From an uncultured Spirochaetota bacterium (GTDB lineage: Bacteria; Spirochaetota; Spirochaetia; Treponematales; Rectinemataceae): a stretch of DNA of 64,000 nt. Positions 1-8,476 of this stretch are shown here, piece after piece. Each line of letters begins with the position of its first letter. Position 1 is the stretch's first letter. The notes beneath the pieces are model-generated. The model was not told the DNA's origin, made no database searches, and saw nothing but the letters and a program-made list of their open reading frames with translations. Position numbers and translations under genes: made by a program. The DNA lies in assembly GCA_903821875.1 (NCBI GenBank), contig CAIJMU010000088.1, positions 1-64,000 of the forward strand, written 5' to 3'.

Positions 1-15
1 CCGACAGCGGGTAGA

Positions 16-29
16 GGGCGGCTCCGCCC
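16..29 (-). terminator. GC-rich hairpin downstream of the first gene
   Basis: A perfect GGGCGG-ct-CCGCCC hairpin lies about 110 bases past the stop of the minus-strand gene at 140-1120. No T-run follows on the minus strand, so termination is only a possibility. Nothing else recognisable is seen in positions 1-139. Confidence 0.25.
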
Positions 30-139
30 CTCCTTAAAACGACTTAGGACCGCAGCTAGGCGGCCCCTGTCGTGAGTGTCTTTCCTGAGCACGGTATTTT
101 AGTAATAATTGCCAGGGCTAACCCTCTAGAAAGACAGCT

Positions 140-1120
140 CTATACGACCTTGTCGATCTCCAGGTACACCATCGTTTGATTCAGCAACTGGAAGGCGATC
201 TCGCCGAAGGTCATGGGACCTGTAATGACACTCGTCTTCTTTCCTTCCAGCTCGCCGTAGAGGAAGTTAAGGATGCAGTTACACGCAAATGCTGGCCTTC
301 CGGCGATTTTCGGGACTGCCATGCCGAACTCTTCGGCGTAGTTGGCGACCGGTTTGGCAAAGCGATAGGTGACACCTTCGAATACAGGGGCGTAGAATTT
401 CACAAGCTTGTCTTTCTCTTCCAGCCCTGCGATGCTGACATTGACGAGGGTGCCACAGAAATCGGCAACCAGCGGCAGCTTGATGTCGATCTTCTTTTCA
501 CCTAAGTAATCGAAGAGATTCGCCTTCTGGCCATTGATGAGGCATTCCTTGGCCTGAAAGCCTTCGACTGGGAAGGATATCTCATCACCGATGCCTTGCT
601 CGAAGATGTTCACGACGCTGATGCGAGAACGATATTCCTTGGGTAAGCCAACGTGCATGACAATGGCTTTGTCGCTCGATGACTCGCCCGTCGGTCCTGC
701 AAACACCTTGGGAGTAACGTTGCCCAGGTCGCTCAGATGCAGCCCAGAAACCCAACCTACAATGGACTTCATGAAAAGCCCGTCGTAGGTGGGAGCGTTT
801 TGGGCATATTTCTGGTGTACCGTGCTGAACGCAGGCAGGATTACCACCGAGAACCCGTTATCCGGGCTGTCTGCCGCGATATGTGGCAATTCCAGTTCAG
901 CATAGGTCTTGATGCCTATGGAACTGACGAATGCCGGCAATTCGTCGACGAAGAGACGGTCCTTCGCAACCTTGCCACCCTCATCAGTCATGAAATAAGG
1001 AATTGTCCCGCCGATCCATTCTCCCTTGGGCAAGGAAGCGAGCAATCCCTCGTCCGCAGCAAGAACAAGGCGCTTGCCCTCAGACAATAGTTTTCTTACG
1101 TCTTCAACAGTACTAAACAT
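140..1120 (-). CDS. conserved hypothetical protein, 326 aa
   Basis: A soluble protein without signal peptide or membrane segment. It opens with a charged helix, followed by a GEWIGGTIPYFM motif near residue 33. The C-terminal third has a glycine/asparagine-rich segment (CNCILNFLYGELEG) and an ITGPMTFGEIAFQLLNQT tail that resembles the last part of FIST-type sensory domains. I recall an uncharacterised family (possibly DUF6976) with this WIGGTIPYF start, but that is from memory. The ATG is preceded by a GGGAG ribosome site. It lies 15 bases after a small gene on the same strand, so the two are probably one transcript. The function is not known; a ligand-sensing role would be inference. Confidence 0.7.
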   Translation of the reverse strand: MFSTVEDVRKLLSEGKRLVLAADEGLLASLPKGEWIGGTIPYFMTDEGGKVAKDRLFVDELPAFVSSIGIKTYAELELPHIAADSPDNGFSVVILPAFSTVHQKYAQNAPTYDGLFMKSIVGWVSGLHLSDLGNVTPKVFAGPTGESSSDKAIVMHVGLPKEYRSRISVVNIFEQGIGDEISFPVEGFQAKECLINGQKANLFDYLGEKKIDIKLPLVADFCGTLVNVSIAGLEEKDKLVKFYAPVFEGVTYRFAKPVANYAEEFGMAVPKIAGRPAFACNCILNFLYGELEGKKTSVITGPMTFGEIAFQLLNQTMVYLEIDKVV

Positions 1121-1135
1121 TGAATTCTCCCTGGA

Positions 1136-1354
1136 TTATGGAAACAGCGTTACTATGTCAGTGGTAAGAACAGATTCGTATTTCTCGAAAAAGGCCCGTG
1201 CTTCCTTGATGCAAGGTGACAACACAGAAGGATCTTTCTTGTACTTCATCTGGAGATTGAAGAAGAGCAGGCCTGCAGATGCGACAGAGAACTTGTGATT
1301 GATCTCCGCACCTATCAGTTTACGCCACATGGGATGAGAATCAGCAGGTATCAT
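1136..1354 (-). CDS. small conserved hypothetical protein, 72 aa
   Basis: The frame is open from a GTG at 1381, but the ATG at 1354 (MIPADSHPMWRK) is preceded by a GGAG site at good spacing and is the preferred start. The product is a compact mixed helical protein with one Cys (PSVLSPCIKEA), no signal sequence and no membrane helix. It sits directly upstream of the 326-aa protein in the same orientation and may be its partner. I do not recognise the family. Confidence 0.5.
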   Translation of the reverse strand: MIPADSHPMWRKLIGAEINHKFSVASAGLLFFNLQMKYKKDPSVLSPCIKEARAFFEKYESVLTTDIVTLFP

Positions 1355-1381
1355 GCGATCTACTCCGTTCATTTTTTCCAC

Positions 1382-2136
1382 GATCGCGTTCGTGAAAAGA
1401 TTATCTTCCCCGCAAGCGGCAAAAATGCCACCTGAAGGAACCCATCATCAATGGCGGGCGAATGTTCCGAACCCGTAATTATGCCTCCGCCCTGATCCCG
1501 GAAACACTGACAGGCCGACTCTCCAAGGAGTCACCTTCACTTTTTTCCAGCAACACCGGAACCGTTAAATAGTACATCTCTTTTCAGGTTTGTCAAGGTA
1601 ATTATTTTGCATTTCCACCGGAATCTACTTTCATAATAACTCCTACTGTCAAATAAACCCTTCCGCATCTGTACTTTTACACATTGTCCATTACTGTCAA
1701 TTATTTGTACGGGAAATATGATGAAATATCCTTGGGAAGCAGAATGACACTCCATGGATGGATGAATCTGCGCAGTCGGCCTTCGATTGAAGACGCACGC
1801 GATTGTAGGGCATTCCATATATTGCCCAATCGCCATCTTGGCCTAGAGCTGATAGGCGCAAGGGGCCTCAGGTTGTAGCACGGCAGGTGAGCCAGGCTGA
1901 TCCCCTGCGCCGGATTGGGAGTGGGATATGTCCACCTGCACTTCCGGTGTGCCGGCTCATCATTGCCCTGGAGCCTGATCGCCGCCATGCCGATGCGCCT
2001 GGAAGCCTGGCAGGGCTTGCCGTCCTTGAGTTCCCGCTTGTCCGTTCAATTGGCGTTATTTGCCTGCATTCCCGCGATATCCGCCGGGTTCACGACGGTA
2101 TGCCTTCCCCTTCGCGGCGCAAGGATTTCCGGGTCT
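1382..2136. other. 755-base stretch with no supported gene
   Basis: Open frames here are short, overlap each other on both strands, have no ribosome site and give low-complexity translations. The part from about 1540 to 1720 is clearly more AT-rich than its surroundings, and the part after 1860 returns to high GC. It may hold the promoter of the two minus-strand genes at 140-1354, but I cannot place a convincing -35/-10 pair. I see no repeat, RNA gene or mobile element. Confidence 0.5.
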
Positions 2137-2811
2137 TCATTTCATGACAGTGGCGCGTTTGCCCCAGGTGAGGATCACTCCCAGCGCTATCGAGAGAAAG
2201 GCCGCCACGACGATCCTGTAGCCTGCAGGCAGGAGGAAGGTGATGGTATGTGCGGGGATCCAGAAGAGGGGGATGGTCCTGCCAATGACGAAGTCGAGGA
2301 AGCGCTTCCAGTCCACCGATGCGACCACCTCATCACGCTGCGGCCAGGTGCCGGAGCCCAGAGCCTTGCGGCCGAAGCGGGCCTCGATCCAGGCATCGCT
2401 GATCCTATGGGCCGCCATGAAGACGGGACCAAAGGTCAGGTTCATGATCGCGCTTGTCCAGAAGGCGACCAGGAGGTTCCCGACCCAACCCTCGCCTTGG
2501 GGCAGGAGTCCCTTGGCTCCTGCTGCCATGACCCCGGCGTTGAACAGCGTGAACATCAGTACTACGAGGATTCCCACGATCCCCCAGACCAGGACCTTGG
2601 CCCAGAGTCCGGCCGGCATCGACCAGGTGCCCTTGCCCAGGCGCAGCACAAGGAGCTCGCCCATCGTCGCGAGGAGGGCAAACTTGGTGAAGCCCAGGGG
2701 ATAGGGGTATCTGGCCGTGAGGTCGAGGACCACGGTTGCGCTGGCAGGTATGGCGAAAAGGGCGATGACTGCAGCGATTGCCGCAGCCCAGACGAAATCT
2801 CCGACTCTCAC
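2137..2811 (-). CDS. multi-pass membrane protein, 224 aa
   Basis: The frame is open to 2967, but the first 52 residues are low complexity and lack a ribosome site. A GTG at 2811 has GGAGG seven bases upstream and begins a normal membrane protein (VRVGDFVWAAAIAAVIALF), so I chose it. Five or so hydrophobic segments are visible, roughly at residues 5-27, 40-55, 70-95, 110-135 and 180-205. Amphipathic loops carry RFGRKALGSGTWP and a charged VDWKRFLDF stretch. There is no transporter signature or catalytic motif. The family is a conserved hypothetical membrane protein; the role is unknown. Confidence 0.65.
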   Translation of the reverse strand: MRVGDFVWAAAIAAVIALFAIPASATVVLDLTARYPYPLGFTKFALLATMGELLVLRLGKGTWSMPAGLWAKVLVWGIVGILVVLMFTLFNAGVMAAGAKGLLPQGEGWVGNLLVAFWTSAIMNLTFGPVFMAAHRISDAWIEARFGRKALGSGTWPQRDEVVASVDWKRFLDFVIGRTIPLFWIPAHTITFLLPAGYRIVVAAFLSIALGVILTWGKRATVMK

Positions 2812-3019
2812 GATCAGGCCTCCATGAACGCCTGGCAGGCGCAGGCTATCGAATGCACTTTGGGGGACGCGATGCCGAGGCGATGAAGAGCCTTGGCGGC
2901 CTTGAGGGATCTGGCGCTTGTCGAAGGGTTCCGCGACCTTCCGTCCAGCTTTTTTCGCTGGTTCCATAGGATGGAACTTCCATGGCGTACCTTCCCTTTC
3001 ATCAAGGGAAATGAAAAGG

Positions 3020-3033
3020 CCTCGATATCGAGG
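3020..3033. promoter_or_regulatory. perfect 14-bp palindrome upstream of the membrane protein gene
   Basis: CCTCGATATCGAGG is a perfect palindrome about 210 bases upstream of the start at 2811. It could be a binding site for a dimeric regulator. The remaining gap 2812-3111 shows no gene; the stretch immediately upstream of the start is poly-Lys/Arg-coding noise. Confidence 0.25.
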
Positions 3034-3111
3034 GCAAGTGTATCATGGTGCGGGCCAGCTATCCACAGGAGGAGTCTACGAGCAGGGATTCTGGCAGTGA
3101 TGAGAAATAAC

Positions 3112-3145
3112 GAGGCCGGCGTCGATATCTTTCGACGCCGGCCTC
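3112..3145 (-). terminator. 14-bp stem terminator after the LruC gene
   Basis: A perfect 14-bp stem (3112-3125 with 3132-3145) with a 6-base loop lies 32 bases past the stop of the lipoprotein gene. On the minus strand it is followed by GTTATTTCTC, which is T-rich enough for intrinsic termination. Confidence 0.75.
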
Positions 3146-3177
3146 TACAGCCAGCTTGCTGGAACAGGAGCCAGAAA

Positions 3178-5331
3178 TCAGTAGAGATAGCTTGTGTTGC
3201 GATACCCGCTCTTGTCCTGGTACCAGTCGGCGAACTGCGTTCCGCCGCTCTTCACCCAGTCGCTGAACTTGAGGTAGACAGTGGAGATCTCCGAACGCTC
3301 GGTAGCCCAGGGCATCTCGGCCGGGATCAGCATGGCCCAGGGCGCCCCGGCCTGGCTCTTGTAGTAGGGACCATTGGGCTTCACCGATCCATCGTCGGCC
3401 AGGTTGAACAGGGTCGAGTCAGCCTTTGAGCCTGGCTTCTTGCCGATGATGTGGACCTCGTGGCCGCGGGTTCCACCGATGACCGCGAAGAGGTCGGGGG
3501 TTGCGGTGAGGGACGAGCCTGCAACTGCATTGGGGACAAAGGTTATGAGAAGGCTAAAGTCGACCTCCGATTTGGTGGTTCCGCCAAGCTTGACGGTGTT
3601 GACCTTCAGGTCATCGGTCGAAGCCAGAGTGAAGGCCTGATGGCTGTCGGCAAAGATCGGGATGACCGAGGAGGAGGCGCCGTCAGCTTCGACCTTGTTG
3701 GTGGCCGAGGGACTGAAGACCGGGGTCACGGTGCCCTGCCCGGTAACGGAGGCAATGCTCGCAGAAGGGACAGGGAGGGCAAGGGCAAGGCCGGAGGGAA
3801 GTCCACCACCTGCGGCGCGGAGCTTGACATCGACGTACATCTCGACAGCGTTGCCCACGGCGTTCTTTACGGTTCTTGTCCTGATGTTGGTGACGAGGTC
3901 GTTGAAGTCATAGTCGCCAAGGGAGGGCCAGAGGTCCTCGAAGAGCGCAGTGCCGTAGCTCGTCGTGGAAGGCCAGCCCACGATTGCGGAGCGGAAGGGA
4001 TCGCTGGGGAAGGCATCGTTGCTGTCAGATACGCCATCGTGATCGGTATCGACCACTTCGACAGCGCCGGGGATTCCGATAGTGTTGACTGCAGTGGTCG
4101 GCGTGATGCTCACGCTGTAGAGGACGTCGTTGAAATCATTGTCTGCGGTCGACCTGAAAAGATCCTCGAAGGCCAGGAGGAGTACGGGGCCGACATGCTT
4201 GGAAGGCTTGTCGTAATAGATGAGGGCGACATGGGTCTTGTCAGCGCTTGTTCCTGCATCGGGATTCATGGAGGGAATCGAGTAGTACCTGCTTATGCCC
4301 TCACCCACATTGCTGCCAGTGTAGCCATTGGCCATGATGACCCAGGAGATCGTCGTGCCAGCCTTGAAGATGTACTCGCTCTGTCCGGCGACGGGGTTCG
4401 GGTTGACCAGCTTGAGCCGGTCTCCCGCCACAAGGCCGCCCCCACTTCCTACATAGGAGGTGTTGGGGAAGGCTACCCAGACGGAGGAGGCAGGGAGGGG
4501 ATTGGCGGGAGTCGTTCCCGTGGGGTAGGCAAAGTAGCCGAGGGCATTGCGATAGGCGGCGCCCTCGTTGACAAAGGTAACAGTGACTTCGGCGTCTTCG
4601 GTCAGCGCGAGGTTGGAACGTCCGGCCGTATCCATGAAGGTGGGGTGGTGGGCGGGCAGGGAGACATACTCAGGCAGGGTCGCAGTAATGTCGTCGAGGA
4701 AGCCCTGGGAAAAGGCTTCCCTGGGAAGGAGATGGATGGCCGACGGCACACCGTTGGCATCAAAGTCCGAGACAGCGTGGAAACCGTTCGCAATCACCGT
4801 CCGGGAGCTTCCAGAGAGGGCCCGTGAGGCGCCTCCGACGGCTGCAGGGGTATCGTCCGGAGAAATCGTCACGTCAAGGCTTGTCGCGATCGGATCAATC
4901 GTCACTTCCCGCTCAAAGAGGCCGAAAGTCGAGGGGCGGATGGTCACCGATGTGACAGAGGTCGGAACAAGGGCGGAGAAGTGCGCCTTGCCATCGGCTT
5001 CCACAGGAAGGCTGCCAGAACCGAGGAGCTCATAGCTCCCATCCGCGTTCGGGATATACACACCGATATCCCCCGCGTAGGGCTTGGTGACTCCATCAAC
5101 CCACACGCTCACATCGAGGTTCACATCGACGCTGCGGGCAGTATCGAAGCTGAAGCCCCTCGGAATAGCCTGGGTCCAGGGCGTATCCGCTGCCTTTGCG
5201 GTTGCGGTTCCATCTCCGCCGAACGAAAAGCTGCATCCTGAAAGGACGAGGGATACTAGAAGGGTAAAGGCCGCAGCCTTGGGTAGGTAGTGTACCGGCG
5301 TGTTCTTCGCCGCTTTGATCTGTTCACTCAT
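3178..5331 (-). CDS. LruC-domain exported lipoprotein, 717 aa
   Basis: A probable outer-membrane or periplasmic lipoprotein. The start at 5331 (MSEQ) follows an AAGGAG site; the open frame runs 19 codons further but would overlap the promoter. A basic N-terminus and hydrophobic run end in a lipobox LSGC with the lipidated Cys near residue 33. The C-terminal half carries the LruC-type signature: DNDFND near residue 397 and DYDFND near residue 472, separated by an acidic thrombospondin-type-3 calcium-binding-like segment (DTDHDGVSDSNDAFP, near 427). LruC domains were named from a leptospiral protein and occur in exported proteins of several diderm phyla; their role is unknown. The upstream sigma-54 promoter and the downstream hairpin suggest a single-gene unit expressed under specific conditions. 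Confidence 0.85.
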   Translation of the reverse strand: MSEQIKAAKNTPVHYLPKAAAFTLLVSLVLSGCSFSFGGDGTATAKAADTPWTQAIPRGFSFDTARSVDVNLDVSVWVDGVTKPYAGDIGVYIPNADGSYELLGSGSLPVEADGKAHFSALVPTSVTSVTIRPSTFGLFEREVTIDPIATSLDVTISPDDTPAAVGGASRALSGSSRTVIANGFHAVSDFDANGVPSAIHLLPREAFSQGFLDDITATLPEYVSLPAHHPTFMDTAGRSNLALTEDAEVTVTFVNEGAAYRNALGYFAYPTGTTPANPLPASSVWVAFPNTSYVGSGGGLVAGDRLKLVNPNPVAGQSEYIFKAGTTISWVIMANGYTGSNVGEGISRYYSIPSMNPDAGTSADKTHVALIYYDKPSKHVGPVLLLAFEDLFRSTADNDFNDVLYSVSITPTTAVNTIGIPGAVEVVDTDHDGVSDSNDAFPSDPFRSAIVGWPSTTSYGTALFEDLWPSLGDYDFNDLVTNIRTRTVKNAVGNAVEMYVDVKLRAAGGGLPSGLALALPVPSASIASVTGQGTVTPVFSPSATNKVEADGASSSVIPIFADSHQAFTLASTDDLKVNTVKLGGTTKSEVDFSLLITFVPNAVAGSSLTATPDLFAVIGGTRGHEVHIIGKKPGSKADSTLFNLADDGSVKPNGPYYKSQAGAPWAMLIPAEMPWATERSEISTVYLKFSDWVKSGGTQFADWYQDKSGYRNTSYLY

Positions 5332-5343
5332 TCCAGACTCCTT

Positions 5344-5360
5344 GAGGGTCAACAACCCTC
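5344..5360 (-). promoter_or_regulatory. leader hairpin next to the LruC ribosome site
   Basis: GAGGGT and ACCCTC pair around a 5-base loop. On the minus strand the hairpin ends one base before the AAGGAG ribosome site. It would be nearly the first structure in an mRNA started at the sigma-54 promoter, so it could protect the 5' end or modulate initiation. Confidence 0.4.
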
Positions 5361-5371
5361 GAAAGATAATG

Positions 5372-5388
5372 TGCAAGATCCGTGCCAA
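5372..5388 (-). promoter_or_regulatory. sigma-54 (RpoN) -24/-12 promoter of the LruC gene
   Basis: The minus strand reads TTGGCACG-GATC-TTGCA, a full match to the -24/-12 consensus (TGGCACG-N4-TTGCW) with the GG and GC dinucleotides at the required spacing. The predicted start of transcription is near 5361, 30 bases upstream of the ATG. A bacterial enhancer-binding protein would be needed; none is encoded in this window. Confidence 0.75.
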
Positions 5389-5685
5389 ACTTGAAGGAGT
5401 TCTGATTTTGTTTGCAGCGGAGGCTCCTATTAGTCCGGGGCCTCCGAACAGGCACTTTCACGGCTGGCGGGTAACGGGATCGATCCTCCCATTCTCACAA
5501 TAAGAATGAGACCCGCTTTGTGAGATTGATTATCCTGAGACGATTAGCTGACTATTCCGCTGCTGGATGCAGAAGCCAGGCAGGAAAAGCTCTTGGCCGA
5601 TCGGAAGCGGGATTAGTGGGCATGAGGCGTCCTTGGTCCATCTAAGGCCGAGGACTCTGGAATATGCCTGGCATTATTGATCCCC
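5389..5685. other. intergenic region, no gene seen
   Basis: This lies between the sigma-54 promoter and the stop of the propeller protein. It should contain the enhancer sites of the sigma-54 promoter. An imperfect inverted repeat around 5498-5525 (CTCACAATAAGAATGAG then TTTGTGAGATTG) is the only structure I notice. Confidence 0.35.
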
Positions 5686-6744
5686 TTACGGAACAGCGGA
5701 AAGGGCGATCTGGCAGATCTGGATCCGCGTGGGTTCCAGCATGGCAAGGACCCAGGGGCGGTCCCTCCGCGGATCGCTTGTGTAATAGGCGATGAAGGCT
5801 TTCCCGTCCTTGACGACGGCTGCGGCGTAGGACGTGTCTCCAGAGCTCGGGAGGTCGCTTGTGAATGCCAACTCGCCATTTTCAGCGTCGACCTGGAAGA
5901 GGGCGCTGCGCTTTTTTCCGAAGGCCGATCCCTGCTGTTCAAAGGGTGGGCTGATTCGCGTCTGGCGTCGGCCGAGGGCGAAGATCCTTCCTCCGACGGT
6001 AAAAAGACTCGGACCGTCGAGACGGGTCAGGCTGCTTTTCCCCTGGACCTTCCACGAAACAAAGGGAGGGGCTGCCACCGAGATCAGGGTAGCCGCACGG
6101 AGACTCCCGAAGAGGCTTCCCCCTGACTCAAGCCGCGAGACCGCGAGCATCCGTCCGTCGTCCAGGAGGGTGATGGCAGTCTCGTCCGCGTGGTCGGGGC
6201 TTTCGGCGGCGCCGTCGAAGATGCTGCCGCGTATGCTCCAGTCGAGGCCCTCCGAGGACTGAAGAAGGACTGCAGAGCCTGAATCGAGGCGATGGGCCGG
6301 GGCATACCAGGTGGCATCGCATCCCGCGATCGGACGCCCGAGAAGCCAGAGCCCGAGGGCGAGGGGCTGCAGGGCGCTCCACTCAAGGCCGTCGGCGCTG
6401 CTCGCCGCGACCGTGCAGTAAGGCTCGGGGTCGAAGCTCCTGTTCAGAAGGGCGTAGAGGAAGAGCCTCCCGCCGATGAGACCGAACTTCGGGTCACGGA
6501 TATCCTGTCCGCCACCGTCGAATTGCCTGATTTCATCCCAATGCTGTGTATCATCCGAACGCAGGAGCACGAGGCGGCTTTTTGAGCTGGCGAAATGCGA
6601 GGGCGAGGAGACATACACCAGATAGAACTGCCCCTTCCAGAAGACCATGTCGGGGAAGCCGTTGTGTGCCCCGTCGTCGACAACCACAGTGGTTTCCATC
6701 GGCAGACCCGCCGATGCGGCAACGGAGCCTGACTGGAGAATCAT
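5686..6744 (-). CDS. beta-propeller glycosidase-like protein, 352 aa
   Basis: The translation has the repeated blade pattern of five-bladed-propeller glycoside hydrolases (GH43/GH32/sialidase-like). Examples are DGAHNGFPDMVFWKGQFYLVY near residue 20, GQDIRDPKFGLIGGRLFLY near 75, a C-terminal DTSYAAAVVKDGKAFIAYY blade, and Asp residues at blade starts. There is no signal peptide, so it is cytoplasmic. The ATG at 6744 lies one base after the stop of the symporter gene; the frame extends into that gene but without a better start, and the ribosome site is weak, suggesting translational coupling. Coupling to a sugar symporter suggests it processes the imported glycoside. The exact glycosidase family and substrate cannot be fixed by eye. 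Confidence 0.6.
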   Translation of the reverse strand: MILQSGSVAASAGLPMETTVVVDDGAHNGFPDMVFWKGQFYLVYVSSPSHFASSKSRLVLLRSDDTQHWDEIRQFDGGGQDIRDPKFGLIGGRLFLYALLNRSFDPEPYCTVAASSADGLEWSALQPLALGLWLLGRPIAGCDATWYAPAHRLDSGSAVLLQSSEGLDWSIRGSIFDGAAESPDHADETAITLLDDGRMLAVSRLESGGSLFGSLRAATLISVAAPPFVSWKVQGKSSLTRLDGPSLFTVGGRIFALGRRQTRISPPFEQQGSAFGKKRSALFQVDAENGELAFTSDLPSSGDTSYAAAVVKDGKAFIAYYTSDPRRDRPWVLAMLEPTRIQICQIALSAVP

Positions 6745-6745
6745 G

Positions 6746-8146
6746 CTACTCGCCAGCCACCGTGCCGCTGGCTGCAGCGCCGGTCGCACTGCTGGCAGCT
6801 CGGCGCTCCGCGAGTTCGACACGAAGGGCCTCGAAGCGCTTTCGGGACAGCGGATACCTGCTTGCGAAGAGGATGCCGACGATGAGGAAGACTGCGGGGA
6901 TCGGGCCGATCAGGGCCTGGATGCCCAGGATAGTCGCGGGTGGCTGGGAAGGCGCATTGGCAACATAGCCGGTGACTTCGAGCATCAAAAGGACAAGGGG
7001 CAGGGAGAGGGAGGAACCGATCTTCCTCAAGGTCTGGACGAGGCTGTAGAACATGCCTTCATGGCGCTGGCCGGTCTGGAGCTCGTCCCATTCGACTGCA
7101 TCGGGAATCATGGCCCAGGTGAGCACCTGGATGGCACCGAGCCCGATTCCCACGAGGGCGCTCAATCCCAGGAGGATCGGCAGACCCCACTCGGGCTGCA
7201 TGAAGCCCATGCCAATAACCGCGAGGGCGAGAAAGGCCATCCCGGCCATGACTGCGCGCTTCTTGTCCCAGCGGGCGGCGATCAGGTTCCAGACCGGGAA
7301 GGAAATGAGCGCGGCGATGAAGAGGGTCGCGAAAACAAGGTCATAGTGCTGCTCGAGTCGCAGGCGGTATTTGAGGAAATAGAGGAGGGCTGCCTGCATG
7401 ACGTCGAGCGCTACCCAGCCGAGGAGGAAGATGCCCGCCGCGTAGAGGAAGGGCTTGTTCTTTGCGGCGGCAAGGATGGATTCCTTGAGGCTTGGCTCCT
7501 TCTGGTCCTGGTATTCGGGCTTTTCGCGGGTACCGAGGAAGACTCCGATCATGGGCAGGATGCTTATAAGTGCCACGGCCATGCCCACGTACATGACGCG
7601 CCCGGTGCTGGCCTCGTTCATGGTGCCGATGATCGAAAGAGGCACTACATAGGCGACCATGGCCCCGACGGTGGAGAAGACCATGCGGAAGGTGGTCAGG
7701 CTCGTACGCTCGTCATAGTCCTGGGTCAGTTCCGGCGTCAGCGCAAAGTAGGGCATGTAGAGGACTGTCGCCATGGTGTCGTAGAGGATGAAGGCGAAGC
7801 CAAAGTAGAGGGCAAGGACGAGCTGGCTGTCGAAGGGCGGCTTCCACCACAGGAGCATGTAGGCCAGGGCGAAGGGCAGCATTCCGAAGAGGATGAAGGG
7901 ACGACGTCGGCCCCAGCGGGTCCGTGTTCGGTCGGAGAGGTAGCCGATGATGGGATCGTTGACGTAGTCGAAGGTCCGTCCGACGAAGATGACCAGGGCT
8001 GTCAGGCCAGGGCGGAGTCCGACGACGTCGGTGCAGAAAATGGCGAAGAGGAGTCCCACCATCGTGTCGGCGAGGTTGATGCCACCGTCGCCCATGCCAT
8101 ACATGAGCTTGGTCCTGAGAGACAGCTTCTTTTCAGCATCATGCAT
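6746..8146 (-). CDS. GPH-family sugar:cation symporter (MelB/YicJ type), 466 aa
   Basis: This imports a glycoside with Na+ or H+. The N-terminus KLMYGMGDGGINLADTM and the following GRTFDYVNDPIIGYLSDRTRTRWGRRRPF are diagnostic of the glycoside-pentoside-hexuronide symporters, including the loop 2-3 DPxxG and the RxGRRRP motif. About twelve hydrophobic segments are present and the length is normal (about 460). A clear AAGGAG site precedes the ATG. The gene is first in a two-gene unit with the propeller protein and lies behind a promoter overlapped by a 20-bp palindrome. Confidence 0.9.
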   Translation of the reverse strand: MHDAEKKLSLRTKLMYGMGDGGINLADTMVGLLFAIFCTDVVGLRPGLTALVIFVGRTFDYVNDPIIGYLSDRTRTRWGRRRPFILFGMLPFALAYMLLWWKPPFDSQLVLALYFGFAFILYDTMATVLYMPYFALTPELTQDYDERTSLTTFRMVFSTVGAMVAYVVPLSIIGTMNEASTGRVMYVGMAVALISILPMIGVFLGTREKPEYQDQKEPSLKESILAAAKNKPFLYAAGIFLLGWVALDVMQAALLYFLKYRLRLEQHYDLVFATLFIAALISFPVWNLIAARWDKKRAVMAGMAFLALAVIGMGFMQPEWGLPILLGLSALVGIGLGAIQVLTWAMIPDAVEWDELQTGQRHEGMFYSLVQTLRKIGSSLSLPLVLLMLEVTGYVANAPSQPPATILGIQALIGPIPAVFLIVGILFASRYPLSRKRFEALRVELAERRAASSATGAAASGTVAGE

Positions 8147-8190
8147 TGTGGAGCTCCTTGGATTGAGCGATGTGCATCTTCCTGCGCGAG

Positions 8191-8240
8191 TAGAGCGAGC
8201 ACTCGCTCTATGCTATATACCCAGAATGCCGGATTCGCAA
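8191..8240 (-). promoter_or_regulatory. promoter with TetR-like palindromic operator for the symporter operon
   Basis: On the minus strand TTGCGA (8240-8235) and TATAGC (8217-8212) are 17 bases apart. Directly downstream, 8191-8210 is a perfect inverted repeat with 9-bp arms (TAGAGCGAG) and a 2-base centre. The form and place suit a TetR-family repressor site. No such regulator gene is in the window, so the regulator is encoded elsewhere. Confidence 0.6.
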
Positions 8241-8476
8241 GGGCAGAAGCAGCAAAGGAGGGAGAGGAAGAGATTTGCTTACCGGCTCGGGCGGCAATAT
8301 TGATATCCGCCAGGCATTTTCCTTTTCCTTCCCCAACTTGCCAGGATTGGGCAGCATCCGTCGCCAGGAGTGTTTCCCGCTTCAGCGTAAGGAAAGAGCT
8401 TTTTTAGAGAAATGGAAGCCGCTAGCGCGCGCTCAAAGCCCTCACTATCTCGACCCCATCGAACCATGCTGGTATT
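8241..8476. other. intergenic, no gene seen
   Basis: Between the symporter promoter and the toxin remnant no open frame has a ribosome site or sensible composition. Both neighbours lie on the minus strand, so this holds the end of the TA transcript and the upstream part of the symporter promoter. Confidence 0.4.

Noticed and set aside
1701-1988. Small gene of 95 codons on the minus strand
   Set aside because: No ribosome site; it overlaps two other open frames and its composition is random (Arg/Pro/Ser-rich).
3451-4827. A 458-codon plus-strand frame rich in Gly, Asp and Val
   Set aside because: Antisense to the LruC gene, which has a lipobox, ribosome site and promoter.
6647-8407. A 586-codon open frame on the plus strand
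   Set aside because: It is antisense to the symporter, follows its GC-rich third positions and gives low-complexity His/Glu/Asp-rich sequence; the minus strand has a complete family match.
8279-8467. Regulator gene for the palindromic operator
   Set aside because: The 62-codon minus-strand frame has no helix-turn-helix pattern and no ribosome site.
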